A stretch of DNA of 64,000 nt from Triglochin maritima (Eukaryota > Streptophyta > Magnoliopsida > Alismatales > Juncaginaceae), in contig OY821787.1 of the NCBI GenBank assembly GCA_963682175.1, positions 12,564,501 to 12,628,500 of the forward strand. The letters are read 5' to 3'. The first letter of the stretch is position 1; every line of letters starts with the position of its first letter. Made by a program: the position numbers and the translations under genes. Shown here piece after piece: positions 10,110 to 20,900 of this stretch. The notes under the pieces were generated by a model. That model ran no database searches and was not told where the DNA came from. It saw only the letters and a program-made list of their open reading frames with translations.

Positions 10110-11372
10110 ATGGATGGTTACATGGGCGACCATCCATATCATTGTTGGGACCAGGACGATTCTCCCTGGTACTTCGGACCCATGCAACCTGGGGGGGCTC
10201 AGACTAACACCCCGTATGGTTGGCACGATCGTAATTTTGTGACTGAGCAGTCTTCATATTGGGGTAACATGAGAGAGGCACCGACTGCTAGACCACAATC
10301 TAGTTATGCCGGATCATATGCTGGTCAACAAACTGAGACATTACAACAAACTTTGGCCTCTTTCATGCGTATGGCAGACGACATGAGTGCACCGGTGGCT
10401 CCAATAGCCGTACCGTGCGACTGTTGTGGGTTGAGTGGTCATGTTATCGGGGAATGTCCTTATGTTCCCCCTGAGCCTGAGTATGAGCACACATTTTCCC
10501 AAAATGCTCATTATGACCATTACGCATCCGCGTACAACCCGAGAGTGATGGATTCGTGGGGAGACAATTCTTATCCAGATTCTTATACCTCATTTTCACC
10601 CCCGTATCCTCCTCCCGAATACCCAGAATTCTACCAACACCCCACTTCAAATCATTGGACTCATTCTCAGCCCATCAACACCCAACCCCAAAATTTCCCA
10701 AGCTCTGACTTTAACCTCACTGTTGACCCCAAATTTGATTCCTTAAAACAAACCCTCCAAACATTCATGGAAACCACTCAAACTTTATTGAAGTCCAACT
10801 TGTATTCCTTGCAAAATATGGAATTGCAAGTGAGTCAAATGACACAACAATTCCATGAACGTGAGGAGGGTCACCTTTCTTGTCAACATGAGGATTCATC
10901 TTTTGATATCGAACCACCACCACATCCACAAATTCAAAGCACAACCTTTCAAAGTCAAACTCCTAGTCAGTCTGAGGGACTTGGGGTTTCAATTCACGAT
11001 CACTTAGTGGAGGATTCGATTCAAATTGAGAATAACTTGGACCAGCCTCATTATGAGTCGGCACAGGATTGTGCCTTATCTTTTTGTCCCGTGGCCCTTG
11101 AGCCACATGATCTTCATATTGTGCCTCTTAAGGACTCACCTCTGGTGGAGCAAGAGCTCCCTAATACCCTCAATTTCAAACAACCTGATGAGAGTTTGCC
11201 TCTCACTATTGTTCCTGATCATCTTGGAAATGATGGAACATCAAACAACTACATTGCTCATGAGGGTATTAGGAGTTCCTTTGAGAATACTTTGGGTATG
11301 AGACCCACTTCCTGTTCTCCTGGTGAGTTGGACATGCATAACGAGGTGCTTGACCTGGTTCCGACCCACTAG
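10110..11372 (+). CDS. gypsy-B Gag-like protein with CCHC zinc knuckle
   Basis: This is a 420-codon frame from ATG 10110 to TAG 11370. A retroviral-type zinc knuckle C-x2-C-x4-H-x4-C is at residues 103-116 (CDCCGLSGHVIGEC), the feature that marks Gag nucleocapsid. A Pro/Tyr/Ser-rich stretch and a long acidic, Gln-rich tail follow. The layout parallels gypsy-C, but no DLG protease motif is present and no capsid domain precedes the knuckle. The first stop looks like a recent nonsense change. The same frame stays open to a TGA at about 11621 and keeps similarity (PVGWRV) to the end of the gypsy-C frame (PIGWRV). The role in RNA binding is inferred from the knuckle. Confidence 0.75.
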   Translation: MDGYMGDHPYHCWDQDDSPWYFGPMQPGGAQTNTPYGWHDRNFVTEQSSYWGNMREAPTARPQSSYAGSYAGQQTETLQQTLASFMRMADDMSAPVAPIAVPCDCCGLSGHVIGECPYVPPEPEYEHTFSQNAHYDHYASAYNPRVMDSWGDNSYPDSYTSFSPPYPPPEYPEFYQHPTSNHWTHSQPINTQPQNFPSSDFNLTVDPKFDSLKQTLQTFMETTQTLLKSNLYSLQNMELQVSQMTQQFHEREEGHLSCQHEDSSFDIEPPPHPQIQSTTFQSQTPSQSEGLGVSIHDHLVEDSIQIENNLDQPHYESAQDCALSFCPVALEPHDLHIVPLKDSPLVEQELPNTLNFKQPDESLPLTIVPDHLGNDGTSNNYIAHEGIRSSFENTLGMRPTSCSPGELDMHNEVLDLVPTH

Positions 11373-11621
11373 CCTGTTGGTTGGAGAGTTTGGATTGATG
11401 ATTATAACTTCAGTTCCGCAACGGGAGATATTTTTCTTCCGTTGCCCCTTATTTCCCAAACTCTCGAGAGGTTCAAGCTCTTTCAGTTTGATCCTTTGAA
11501 CGAAACGCCTTTGCGTCCAATTCATGAACCTCTCATTTCATCTAGTGCTCTTTGTGAAGGGGTCCCACGCATGCGTATTCTGGCCCCGCGTGGTGTCATG
11601 TTCCCTTTCCAAGTGCATTGA
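11373..11621 (+). pseudogene. Downstream continuation of the gypsy-B frame
   Basis: The frame is in phase with the ORF ending at 11372. It contains PVGWRVWIDDYNF, which aligns with PIGWRVLFDEKLN near 19103 in gypsy-C, where that frame is not interrupted at this point. The TAG at 11370 therefore truncates a longer ancestral product. Confidence 0.65.
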
Positions 11622-13066
11622 CCCACTCTTGAGGTTCCCATTTGATGTCTTTTGACAAATGAAGATGGGAACTTATGTTTGTACGTAGTTATATAAAAAA
11701 GAAAAAAAGAAGAAAAAAAGAAGAAAAAAAAGAAGGAAAAACAGAAAAAAAGTACAATAAAAGACTCCTTCAGTGAGCATCGATTGTTGTGAGCCCCAAC
11801 CCTTGTGTATTTGGGCTCCATTTCTTTCACGTATTTGTATCCCTTCTTTAGCATCTCACAGGTTTTGAGGGAATTCGGGTTATGTCCATCAACATGACCT
11901 TGCACTTCCCTTTGTACTTCATGTTGGTGAGATATCTCCTTTTTATGAATCAATCCATGTAGTATCTTGCTTGCATTCATTGAGGACAATGCATGAAGTA
12001 GGTGTGGGGGGGTGTTTTACGTGTGTACATAGTCGAGTCTTTTCTCTTGATTTTGTTTTCTTTTGTTTGTATTGTTAGGGTCATGTTAGTGTGCTGCATT
12101 TAATATCGATATATCTGCTTGCCATGATCCTTGGGTGACTTGTCTTCTTTTGCTTGCCTAGTGCTTCAAAATTTTCACATTTCTTTCAAAATCTTCATGT
12201 GTTTGCGAAAGAAAATGTTTTGTGGGTTTTGCGTGTGTTTAGCATGTGCAAAACCGTTGAGAGGCAAAGTAAAAAGAAAGCTCCCAAAATTGTCTTGAAC
12301 TTGATGCATTAGGATATCTAGTACAGTGGCTTTAGGATTTATCGAGTCGTTAGGATGCACCCCAGTTTTCCTTTGGGGGTGAGTAATCACAGGGTTTCAG
12401 TGCTCAAACATTCAAAGAAGTCCACCCTGAACCTAGTGAGTCAATAATTCGTGTTTGTTAATTTAGGAAGTCTGTTGTAGTCAAGGACCCTTTAAATTCT
12501 GTTGTGAGACATTAAGTGTAGGGGTTTTGGTTCATGTGTAGATAAAAAATAAGTGAGTAGGTGTTCTCTCTTCTCGCACGGCTCCTATCACTCGGGAAAG
12601 TAGGTCTGAGGGGACTTTGTGCCTGGTGCTTTCAAGTCATCTGACTTGGGATGCGCCGACCGAACTCCCGTTACACGGGTGGTAGGGATTGCCCTATGTG
12701 GAGATTTGGGGAAAGGTGTACGTGATAGTGTAAGTCCTCATGGGCAATGATGCACGAAACCAGACCCTGGGAGAATGAAGCTCCAACTAATAAAATGAAA
12801 AAAAAATATGTGAAAAGAAAAATAAAAAAAGGAAAAAAAATGCAAATAAGAACCTTAATGGACCTTACACTTTGTATTACTTGAGGATCTTGAGGTTGTC
12901 CATGTCTTTCACTTAATTCCTTATTTAACTTGCACGAATGGTTCATTAGGTTAGGTGTGTGGACTGATTACCTATATAGAGTCGGCCCGTAGGATTACCG
13001 CGTCCATTGATCGACAAAAATTTGTCCAACGAGTCGAGTGTCTAGATTGAATAATGCATCTTGTTC
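11622..13066 (+). other. gypsy-B 3' non-coding region
   Basis: No gene is seen. A purine-rich run (11692-11757) and an A-rich run (12780-12842) match similar tracts in gypsy-C (19360-19393, 20450-20477). The internal G-tract motif is at 11977-12018. Long stretches are nearly collinear with 19400-20700. Confidence 0.7.
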
Positions 13067-13248
13067 GGATTTTGTGGGTATATCCGCTGAAAACCCTCAG
13101 GAGACAACACTCCTCCTCCTTGGCAACAAAGAGGTTTAACGGCTTGTTGTACGTGCTAAGTGCAACCGTGATTCCTACGAAAGTGAGTTATGATTTCTTG
13201 TTTCTCGTTTGCTTTTCTCTTTCTTTGTTTTGCTCGGGACTAGCAAAA
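13067..13248 (+). other. Conserved hairpin-forming block upstream of the gypsy-B PPT
   Basis: It corresponds to 2154-2331 and 20702-20882. Hairpins: 13115-13134 (8-bp stem, GCAA loop, one mismatch); 13140-13168, where a C-to-T change turns a G-C pair into a G-U pair; and 13228-13248 (9-bp stem with one mismatch). The PPT TTAGGTGTGGGG follows at about 13251. Confidence 0.6.
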
Positions 13249-13267
13249 ACTTAGGTGTGGGGTTATT

Positions 13268-14220
13268 TGATTGACATCATTTCATGCTTATATTTGTACC
13301 TTATATCCATTATGTTACACCTAAGCAATGCTACATGACGAGTTTTATGTTTAGTTTTCAGGAATAAAGAGGTTTGAAGAGAAGAGCCATGAAAGGACCC
13401 AAAAGCAGGAAAAGGGACTTAATTGTGAGACCTGAGGACCAAGATACAATGGAGAAGGACTTGATCGTAAGACCGAAGGACCTAAGAGCAAAACAGGAAA
13501 CTCCACACCATCATGAGGAGTATTTTGGCAATTCGATTCGGGTCGGAGCTCCAATAAACAAAGTAGATGCATCAAAGACCAACAAAGACCACCAGGAAGA
13601 CCCACAACCAAAACCAATTCGATCTGGATTATATAGACCGCCAATTGGTGGTCTTGGACCGCTAATTGGCGGTCCATATGTCTCCAGATCCGCTAAGATT
13701 TGTGATGGGCTTGTATTAGTGTATTCTTAGTCTATTTTTGGTATTGGTTTAGTCCCACATCGGGGGATTGTCCCCGATTAGCTTTTTCCATGCTTATAAA
13801 TAGAACTCTTCACCTTCTATTGTAATTACCCATTGCTTGGTGGCATTCTCTCTACTAAGGAGTGAGCCTTGAAGCAAAGACTCAAGGTGGAGAAGAATGC
13901 TACCTTTAATGTGAGTCATTTGTTAATAAAATAATTCTTCTAGTTTCTTTTAATCTTGTTTTGTTATGTTGCTTGTTTTGTGTGGGTTGCTTTACTTTGT
14001 TTAATCTCTTGTTTAGTAATTTTAGTATCTTATTTAAATGTTTTCTTTACTTAGTCTAATCAGTAGTGTAATGAGTAGTGAGTAGTTTCATCCCCATTTG
14101 GGGGGTGGAGAAATATGTGATATAATCATGTAGTGTATTAAGTGTGTGTTATCTTAATCTCTTGAGCTTTAAATGATTTCCATAACCATCTAATGGGTCT
14201 CCACTCTTATCTTTGATATG
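13268..14220 (+). repeat. 3' LTR of gypsy-B, truncated
   Basis: It matches 7441-8374 at roughly 98% by eye and stops at ...TTTGATATGCTA, where copia-2 sequence begins. About 580 bp of LTR end are missing. The palindrome unit is duplicated here (13636-13653 and 13657-13674) relative to one copy in the 5' LTR. A USE-like box (13752-13762) and TATA (13794-13803) are present. Confidence 0.9.
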
Positions 14221-14227
14221 CTACATT

Positions 14228-14240
14228 TGGTATCATAGAC
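14228..14240 (+). promoter_or_regulatory. copia-2 primer binding site
   Basis: TGGTATCATAGAC, identical to 4568-4580. It is preceded by only CTACA of the LTR. Confidence 0.75.
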
Positions 14241-14277
14241 TTGTTAATTGCATTTAGACAAATTCACATTTGTAGCA

Positions 14278-15394
14278 ATGGCCCAACAAAGAGAGGGATT
14301 TCACACCAGAAGACCTCCGTTGTTCGATAGAACAAACTATGCTTATTGGAAGAAACGTATGACCACGTTCATACATTCTTATGATGTTAAATTATGGGTG
14401 TTCTTTCAAATACCATATACACAAAACAAACCATTAGAACGCATGAATGATGATGAATTAGCCATGATTCAAATAAATGCTAAACTCATGAACATAATTA
14501 TGTGTGGTTTGACCGAAGAATAATATAGTAGAATTAATGCTTGTGATTCCGCATTTGAAGCTTGACATATGTTAGAAAGTCACTTTGAAGGTTTATCATC
14601 TGTTAAGGAAACTAGGATAGATTAATTTATGTAAAAGTATGAAATGTTTGCTATGAAACTGAATGAATCCATTTGCGAGATGCATACTCGCTTATTACTC
14701 TTATTACTAACTCTTTGAAGAACTTTGACAAGTTAGCTTGTGTAGATAACTCCTCTCTTGATGATGATTGCATGTATATCATTAGACATGTTTAAGCACA
14801 AGAAGTTCCTCTTGAGTGTAACAAAACCGGCAACATGAAGAAGGATTGCCCCTTGCTTAGGCCAAGGGATCGTGAACGAAGAGAAGAAAAGAAATATCCT
14901 CCTAGAAGAGAAAGGGATGAGAGATCAAGAAGAGATAGAGATGAAAGGCCATCCCGAAAAGAAAAAAAGAGAGGCCTAGAAGACGTGACGATTACAAGAG
15001 AAGGGATCATCGCTAAAAAAATGGAAAAAAGGCTCTCAAGGCTACATGGAATGACTCAAGTTTATCAAAGGACTCCGACTCGGAATACTCCCAAGAAGAA
15101 GAAGCACACATGTGCTTCATGGCATCTAATGTTGATTCTGACTCGAGCCCTTCTCCATCACCAAAGACGAGTGATCAACCTCACGTGGTGGAGATTGACG
15201 ACGATGAGGTATCCCTAAATGAAACACCTCCTTATGATGAGTTGTTAGATGCTTTTCATGAACTTGCCGAACGTTATGAAATGATTTGTCACAAAAATAA
15301 ATTAGCTAGAAAAGTAAATTTAGATCAATCTATCAAATTTGACATGCTAACCAAAGAAATTGAGACTCTAAATGATGAGATAACAATTCTGTAA
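14278..15394 (+). pseudogene. copia-2 gag, rearranged
   Basis: The N-terminus (MAQQREGFHTRRPPLFDRTN) and its stop codons match copia-1. At 14721-14817 a 97-nt piece of the integrase C-terminus is embedded, duplicating 22904-23000. The end of a Gag zinc knuckle (CNKTGNMKKDCP) follows at about 14818. Then come an Arg/Lys/Glu-rich stretch and a coiled-coil-like segment (ELLDAFHELAERYEMICHKN), both usual in Sirevirus Gag. Several frame changes separate the parts, so no full-length Gag can be made. Confidence 0.8.
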
Positions 15395-16379
15395 TCTACA
15401 AAAGATAATCATCCAAATGAAGATCTCATTGCCAAGAATATGCAACTCTCAAAAGATTTAGAGAAATTCACTTTAGGTAGAAAGATGTTTGACATGCTTC
15501 TTGGAACACAAACTCAATCTCTAACAAAACATGGTCTAGCCTACAAGGGAGGTAAACAAAAGAAACTCACTTCCTATTTTGTTAAAATGAATAACTCTCT
15601 TGTTAATAAAAAAAATTATTCAAATGTTTGGGTACCTAAGACTACTCAAGTTTGGGTTCCAAAAGCTAACCCTCAAGGACCCAAACAAATTTGGGTACCA
15701 AAGTCTTCACCTGTCTCTTTGTTTGTAGATAAAGGAAAGGAGAAAAAGGAAGTGGATTCTCGATAGCTGGTGCTCAAGGCACATGACGGGAGACTCCCAA
15801 GTACTATCAAGCTTAAAGCCTAAGAAGGGAGGAACTGTCACATTTGGAGATAATGCTAAAGGACACATTGTCGGCATTGCCATTGTTGGTAATTCTACTA
15901 CTCCAAATATTGAAAAAGTTTTATTAGTAGATGGGTTGAAACATAGCTTGCTTAGTATTAGTCAATTAACTGATAAGAATTTTCTAGTTGTTTTTGATAA
16001 ACATACTTGCCATATCATTTCTAAACATGACATGAAAATTATTTTTAAGGGGTATAGATCAAATAACATCTACATTGTGCATGTTGATAATCTTAGAAAC
16101 TCAAATGTTGAAACTTGCTTAGTTGCCTCATATGACGAAGTTTGGTTATGGCAAAACCGTTTGGGACATATTAGTATGTCACAATTGCACAAATTATCCA
16201 AACTTGAATTGGTTAGAGGACTACCAAAAATTGATTTCAAAAAGGGCAAACTTTGTGATGCATGCTAATTTGGAAAACAATTTAAATCTTCCTTTAAATC
16301 TCTAAATGTGGTGTCAACTTCAAAACCCCTTGAGCTTTTACACTTAGATCTTTTTGGACCCTCAAGGACCGTAAGTCTA
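15395..16379 (+). pseudogene. copia-2 gag end, protease and GAG-pre-integrase region
   Basis: Repeated WVP(K) motifs (VWVPKTTQVWVPK) precede the protease start WILDSWCSRHMTGD. The aspartic-protease D-S-G triad reads D-S-W at 15762-15770, while copia-3 keeps D-S-G. The pre-integrase domain continues to LWQNRLGHISMSQLHKLSKL and CDAC, the HHCC zinc-binding part of integrase. A TAA follows CDAC at 16266. The first catalytic Asp of integrase (LHLDLFGPS) lies near 16344. At 16379 the frame is cut by gypsy-C between SRTVSL and GGKRYAF. Confidence 0.85.
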
Positions 16380-16922
16380 TGATTGACATCATTTCATGCT
16401 TATATTTGTATCTTATATCCATTATCTTTCACCTAAACAATGCTATGTTATGAGTTTTATGTTTAGTTTTCAGGAATAAATAGGTTTGAAGAGATGAAGC
16501 ATAAAAGAACCCAAAAGCTGGGAAAAAAGGACTGAATTGTGAGATCTGGGGAACAAGATGCAAGGGAGAAGGACCTGAACGCAAGACAGAATGACCTAAG
16601 ACCAAAACGGAGAACTCCACACCATCATGGGGAGTATTTTGGCAATTCTATTCGGGTCGGAGCTCCAATAAACGAAGTAGATGCATCCAAAACCACCAAA
16701 TACACCAAGTAAAGCCCAGAACAAGAGTCAACTAGATCTGGACTTTTTAAACCGCCAATTGGCAGTCTGGATCAGCCCAGATCCGCTAAGATTTCTCCTG
16801 GACTTGTATTAATGTTTGTTTAGTGTATTTTTGGTATTGGTTTAGTCCCACATCGGGGGATTGTCCCGGATTAGATTTTTCTCTAGCTATAAATAGAACT
16901 CTTCACCTTCCATTGTAATCAC
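16380..16922 (+). repeat. 5' LTR of gypsy-C, truncated
   Basis: It starts TGATTGACATC and matches the 3' LTR (20901 onward) at roughly 97% by eye up to ...TTGTAATCACT, then breaks. The missing piece includes the LTR end and PBS. Palindrome at 16751-16766, USE-like box at 16845-16855, TATA at 16887-16896. Confidence 0.9.
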
Positions 16923-16923
16923 T

Positions 16924-19319
16924 CGTCGTACATGTGTCAAGGAGAGTTCTTGGGAAAGGATGAAAGGGAGGCATAAGCTTTCCTAGAAGACCTTGCGGAG
17001 AAAACAATGCAATGGGAGAGTGTAAGGGAACCACCAGCATAATCTAGTATAGGAGTGAGGATCGTGAATGCAAACTCGACTAGATCGGGTGCCGTATTTG
17101 GTGTCGATACCACTACGGCCACCGAGGCGCACATGGCGGCCTAAATGCGCCGTATGGATTCGATTGAGCTCCAAAACCAACAAGGTGCACCTCACATGTC
17201 CACATCTGGTCCAGTTCCCTGTCATTCATGTGGTAGGATAGGTCATGTAGAAAGCGAGTGTGAGTCCATTCCTCCTGAGATGGAGCGTGTCAACGCCATC
17301 TATGATAGAGCCAGGAATGACCCATACTCATCATCTTATAATCCTGGATGGAGGAACCACCCCAATTTTTCATGGAACCAAACTAATGCCCCGGGTGGTC
17401 CTTCAAACTCCTCTAGACCACATTACCAATCACACCAACCTCCCATGCATGAACATTCCTATCAGCCACCCCAAGCACAAACCACCAATCAATCGGGTCT
17501 CCCAAATTCCAATAATATGGAAACCCAATTCAATTCGCTTGAGACCTTGACTCGTGGACTTGAAGACTCAATGAAAAAATTTATGTCAACCACGAGTCAA
17601 AGTTCTCACTTCAAATCAGTAGACCATCAAATCTCTAGAGCTTCAGGTGGGCCAATTGGCTCAGTCTGTACATGAGAGAGATGGTCTTTGCCTAGCCAGC
17701 CTGAGGCTAACCCCCGTATGTACTAGCAACAACACATAGGAAATAAGAATGTGGTACCTCGGGGGAGGCAAGTGAACCATGTGGAGGAACCTGTTCACCA
17801 TGTCAATGCCATTGTTACCTTAAGGAATGGAAAACAGGTTGACAATCACATTTCCTTGCCACACCCACCACCATCTATGCAGCCCCTCAGTGGGAATGGT
17901 GGTGAAGAAGAGGCTGAGGGTGAGGATAATACACCAATGCTTCTTTCTTCTCAGGCACCGCAGAAAACCTATCTGCCAAAAGCTCCCTATCCAAGTAGGT
18001 TAACCAAAAAGCAGAGTGACACCATGGATAAGATATTAGAGGTATTTAAGCAAGTAAAGGTTAACATCCCCTTGTTGGATGTCATCCAACAAATACCTCA
18101 ATATGCCAAAGTGTTGAAGGATCTCTGCACAACCAAGAGGAAGACCAATATTCCTAAGAAAGCATTCTTGGCTGCAAATATCAGCTCACTTTTGTCCAAT
18201 CCCACCTACACAAAATACAAGGACCCTGGGTGTCCTACTATTCAGTGTACGATAGGGGACACTAGAATGAGCATTGTTTTGCTTGATTTAGGATCAGCGG
18301 TCAACCTCCTCCCATTCTCTGTTTATCAACAGTTGAGCTTGGGAGAATTGAAACCAACTAAGATCACCCTCCAATTAACGGATAGATCCATTCGTATTCC
18401 CATGGGGATTATCGAGGACGTGCTTATCAAAGTTGGAGATTTTATATTTCCAGTCGATTTTGTTGTCCTCGATACCAATCCTGTTGCGAACACCCACTCT
18501 CAAATACCTTTGATTTTGGGTAGACCATTTCTGGCCACCTCCAATGCCTTGATTAATTGTAGAAATGGTCTCATGAAGCTCTAATTTGGTAACATGAGTG
18601 TCGAGTTTCATGTGTTCAACTATGGTAGGCAACAGGAACCCATGGATGAACCTTTAAATCTAAATCTCATCCGCCAATTGGAGAAAGCACCACAAAATCA
18701 ACGAACACCCCTAACCCCAATGCAACCCGTTGAGAATGTTTGTGGGCCCAGCGAAAACTCATTGCCTGTCTTCGCAATGCAACAGAGTGAGCTGGCCTCG
18801 AACATGAATGTCCAAAGGGAGTGTTCGTTGCATGATTCAGTTGAGAGTACTAGTGAGAGTGAGACACCTCATCATATGCCTATACCAGAAGGTGTCTCTA
18901 CCTCATGTCCCATGGACATTGAGCCATTTGAGCTTCATATTGACTCCAACAAGGACCCACCTATGACCGAGCTTATGCTTGATGATCTAAATGATGGTGG
19001 GAGGTCCTTGTTGGATGACTTGGGGAGAAACCCCATTCTTAGTGATGCAGGTCTGCTGCATCCATCGAATGAGCATGAGGAACTCATTCCGATGCACCCG
19101 CCTATTGGTTGGAGGGTTTTGTTCGATGAGAAACTAAACCCTAGTGAGGCAACACAACTTCATTCTTTGGTACCCACACCCAACCAATATCATGAGGGGT
19201 TCGAGCCGTTCAGCTTTGACCTTTCACCCCTCATGACACCTCCGAGTACCAGTGAAGTTTGCCCATCTCGGCAAGTCTCTGGTCCTCAAAACTTGATGTT
19301 CTCATTTGATGTTCCTTGA
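16924..19319 (+). pseudogene. gypsy-C gag-protease frame with nonsense mutations
   Basis: One reading frame runs from about 16924 to the TGA at 19317 without frameshift but with stops at 16974, 17040, 17142, 17673, 17724 and 18582. A capsid-end motif (FLEDLAEKTMQWE) is at about 16980. The zinc knuckle CHSCGRIGHVESEC (C-x2-C-x4-H-x4-C) is near 17220-17262. The retropepsin region with LLDLGSAVNLLP is near 18280, followed by ILGRPFLAT. Gypsy-A has the same order with DLGASVNLLP. The C-terminal part (18594-19319) is acidic and of unknown role; its PIGWRV motif recurs in gypsy-B. Confidence 0.85.
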
Positions 19320-20701
19320 CCAAATGATTATGAGAATATCTTGGTTGATGTATATATCTTATAAAAAAAAAGAAAAAAAAGAAAAAAAGAAGTGTGTCAT
19401 AAAAGACTCCTTCAGTGAGCATCGATTGTTGTGGGCCCCAACCCTTGTGTACTTGGGCCCAATCTCTTCACGTATTTATCTCCCTTCTTCAGCTTCTCAC
19501 AGGTTTTGAGGGAAGTTGGGTTTGTGTCCATCAACATGACCCTCAACGTCCCTTTGTACTTCATGTTGGTGAGATCTTTCCTTTTTCATGCATATATCCA
19601 TGTACTATCTTGTTCACATTCATTAAGGACAATGCATGAAGTAGGTGTGGGGGGGTGCTTTACGTGTGTACATAGTCGAGTCTTTTCTTTTGATTTTTGT
19701 TCTCTTTTGTGTGCATTGTTAGGGTCATGTTAGTGTGCTGCATTTAACATTGATATATCTGCTTGCCATGATCCTTAGGTGACTTGTCTTCTTTTGCTTA
19801 GCTAATGCTTTAAAATTTTCACATTTCTTTCAAAATCTCCATGTGTTTGAGAAAGAAAATGTTTTGTAGGTTTTGCGTGTGTTTAGCATGTGCAAAACCG
19901 TTGAGAGGCAAAGTAAAAAGAAAGCTCCCAAAATTGTCTTGAACTTGATGCATTAGGATTTCTAGTTTACTGACTTTAGGTCTTATGGAGTCGTTAGGAT
20001 GCACCCTGGTTTTCCCTCGGGGGGCGTGTAATCATAGGGCTTCAGCACTCAAACATTAAAAGAAGTTCACCCTGAACCTAGTGAGTCAAATAATTCGTGT
20101 ATGTTAGTATAAGGAAGTTTGTCGTAGTCAAGGGCCCTTAATCTCTTTTTGTGAAACTTAAGTGTAGGGGTTTTGGTTCCCATGTAGATAAATAAATAAG
20201 TAGTGTTCTCTCTTCTCGCACGGCTCCTATCACTCGGGAAAGTAGGTCTTAGGGGACTTTGTGCCTGGTGCTTTCGAGTCATCTGACTTGAGATGCACCG
20301 ACCGAACTCCCGTTACACGGGTGGTAGGGATCACCCTATGTGGAGATTTGGGGGAAGGTGTACGTGATAGTGTAAGTCCTCATAGGCAATGATGCACGAA
20401 ACCTGACCCTGGGAGAATCAAACACCAACCGATAAAATGCTCCAAAGAAAAAGAAAAAAAAGAAAGAAAAAAAAGAGTCAAATAAGAACCAAAATGGACT
20501 TTACACATTGTATCACATTCAGAAGTTAAAGTTGCTCATGTCTTTCACTTAGGTCCTTAACTAACTTTCACGAATAACTCATTAGGCTAGGTGTGTGGAC
20601 CGAATACATATATAGAGTCGACCCGTAGTATTACCGCATCCCATGATCGACAATATGAGTCCAACGAGTCGTGTAGCTAGATTGATTAATGCATCTTATT
20701 C
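19320..20701 (+). other. gypsy-C 3' non-coding region
   Basis: No gene is seen. It is collinear with 11622-13066 of gypsy-B, including the purine runs and the internal G-tract motif at 19621-19660. Confidence 0.7.
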
Positions 20702-20882
20702 GGATTTTGTGGGTATATCCGCTGAAAACCCTCAGGAGACAACACTCCTCCTCCTTGGCAACAAGGAGGTTTAACGGCTTGTTGCACGTGTTAAGTGCAA
20801 CCGTGATTCTTACGAAAGTGAGTTAGGATTTCTTGTTTTCGTATGCTCTTCTCTTTCTTTGTTTTGCTCGGGACTAGCAAAA
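20702..20882 (+). other. Conserved hairpin-forming block upstream of the gypsy-C PPT
   Basis: This is the best-paired copy. There is a perfect 8-bp stem closed by a GCAA (GNRA-type) loop at 20750-20769. A TTGCAC/GTGCAA stem with an outer CGG/CCG is at 20775-20803. A 9-bp stem with one mismatch at 20862-20882 is directly followed by the PPT (TTAGGTGTGGGG). Confidence 0.6.
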
Positions 20883-20900
20883 GTTAGGTGTGGGGATATT

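Larger units (their letters stand above)
7441..14220 (+). mobile_element. gypsy-B: non-autonomous, gag-only Ty3-gypsy element inserted in copia-1
   Basis: A complete 5' LTR (7441-8973), a tRNA-Asp PBS, one long gag-like ORF, a long non-coding tail with a PPT and a truncated 3' LTR (13268-14220) are present. No protease, RT or integrase is seen. By eye the two LTRs differ by about 2% over 930 bp plus a 21-bp indel, which indicates a fairly recent insertion. The left flank (TCGAC) is copia-1 sequence. The right duplication is lost because the 3' LTR ends abruptly at copia-2. Confidence 0.88.

Noticed and set aside
10444..10650. Minus-strand frame
   Set aside because: It is a shadow of the gypsy-B gag ORF, which has the zinc knuckle on the plus strand.
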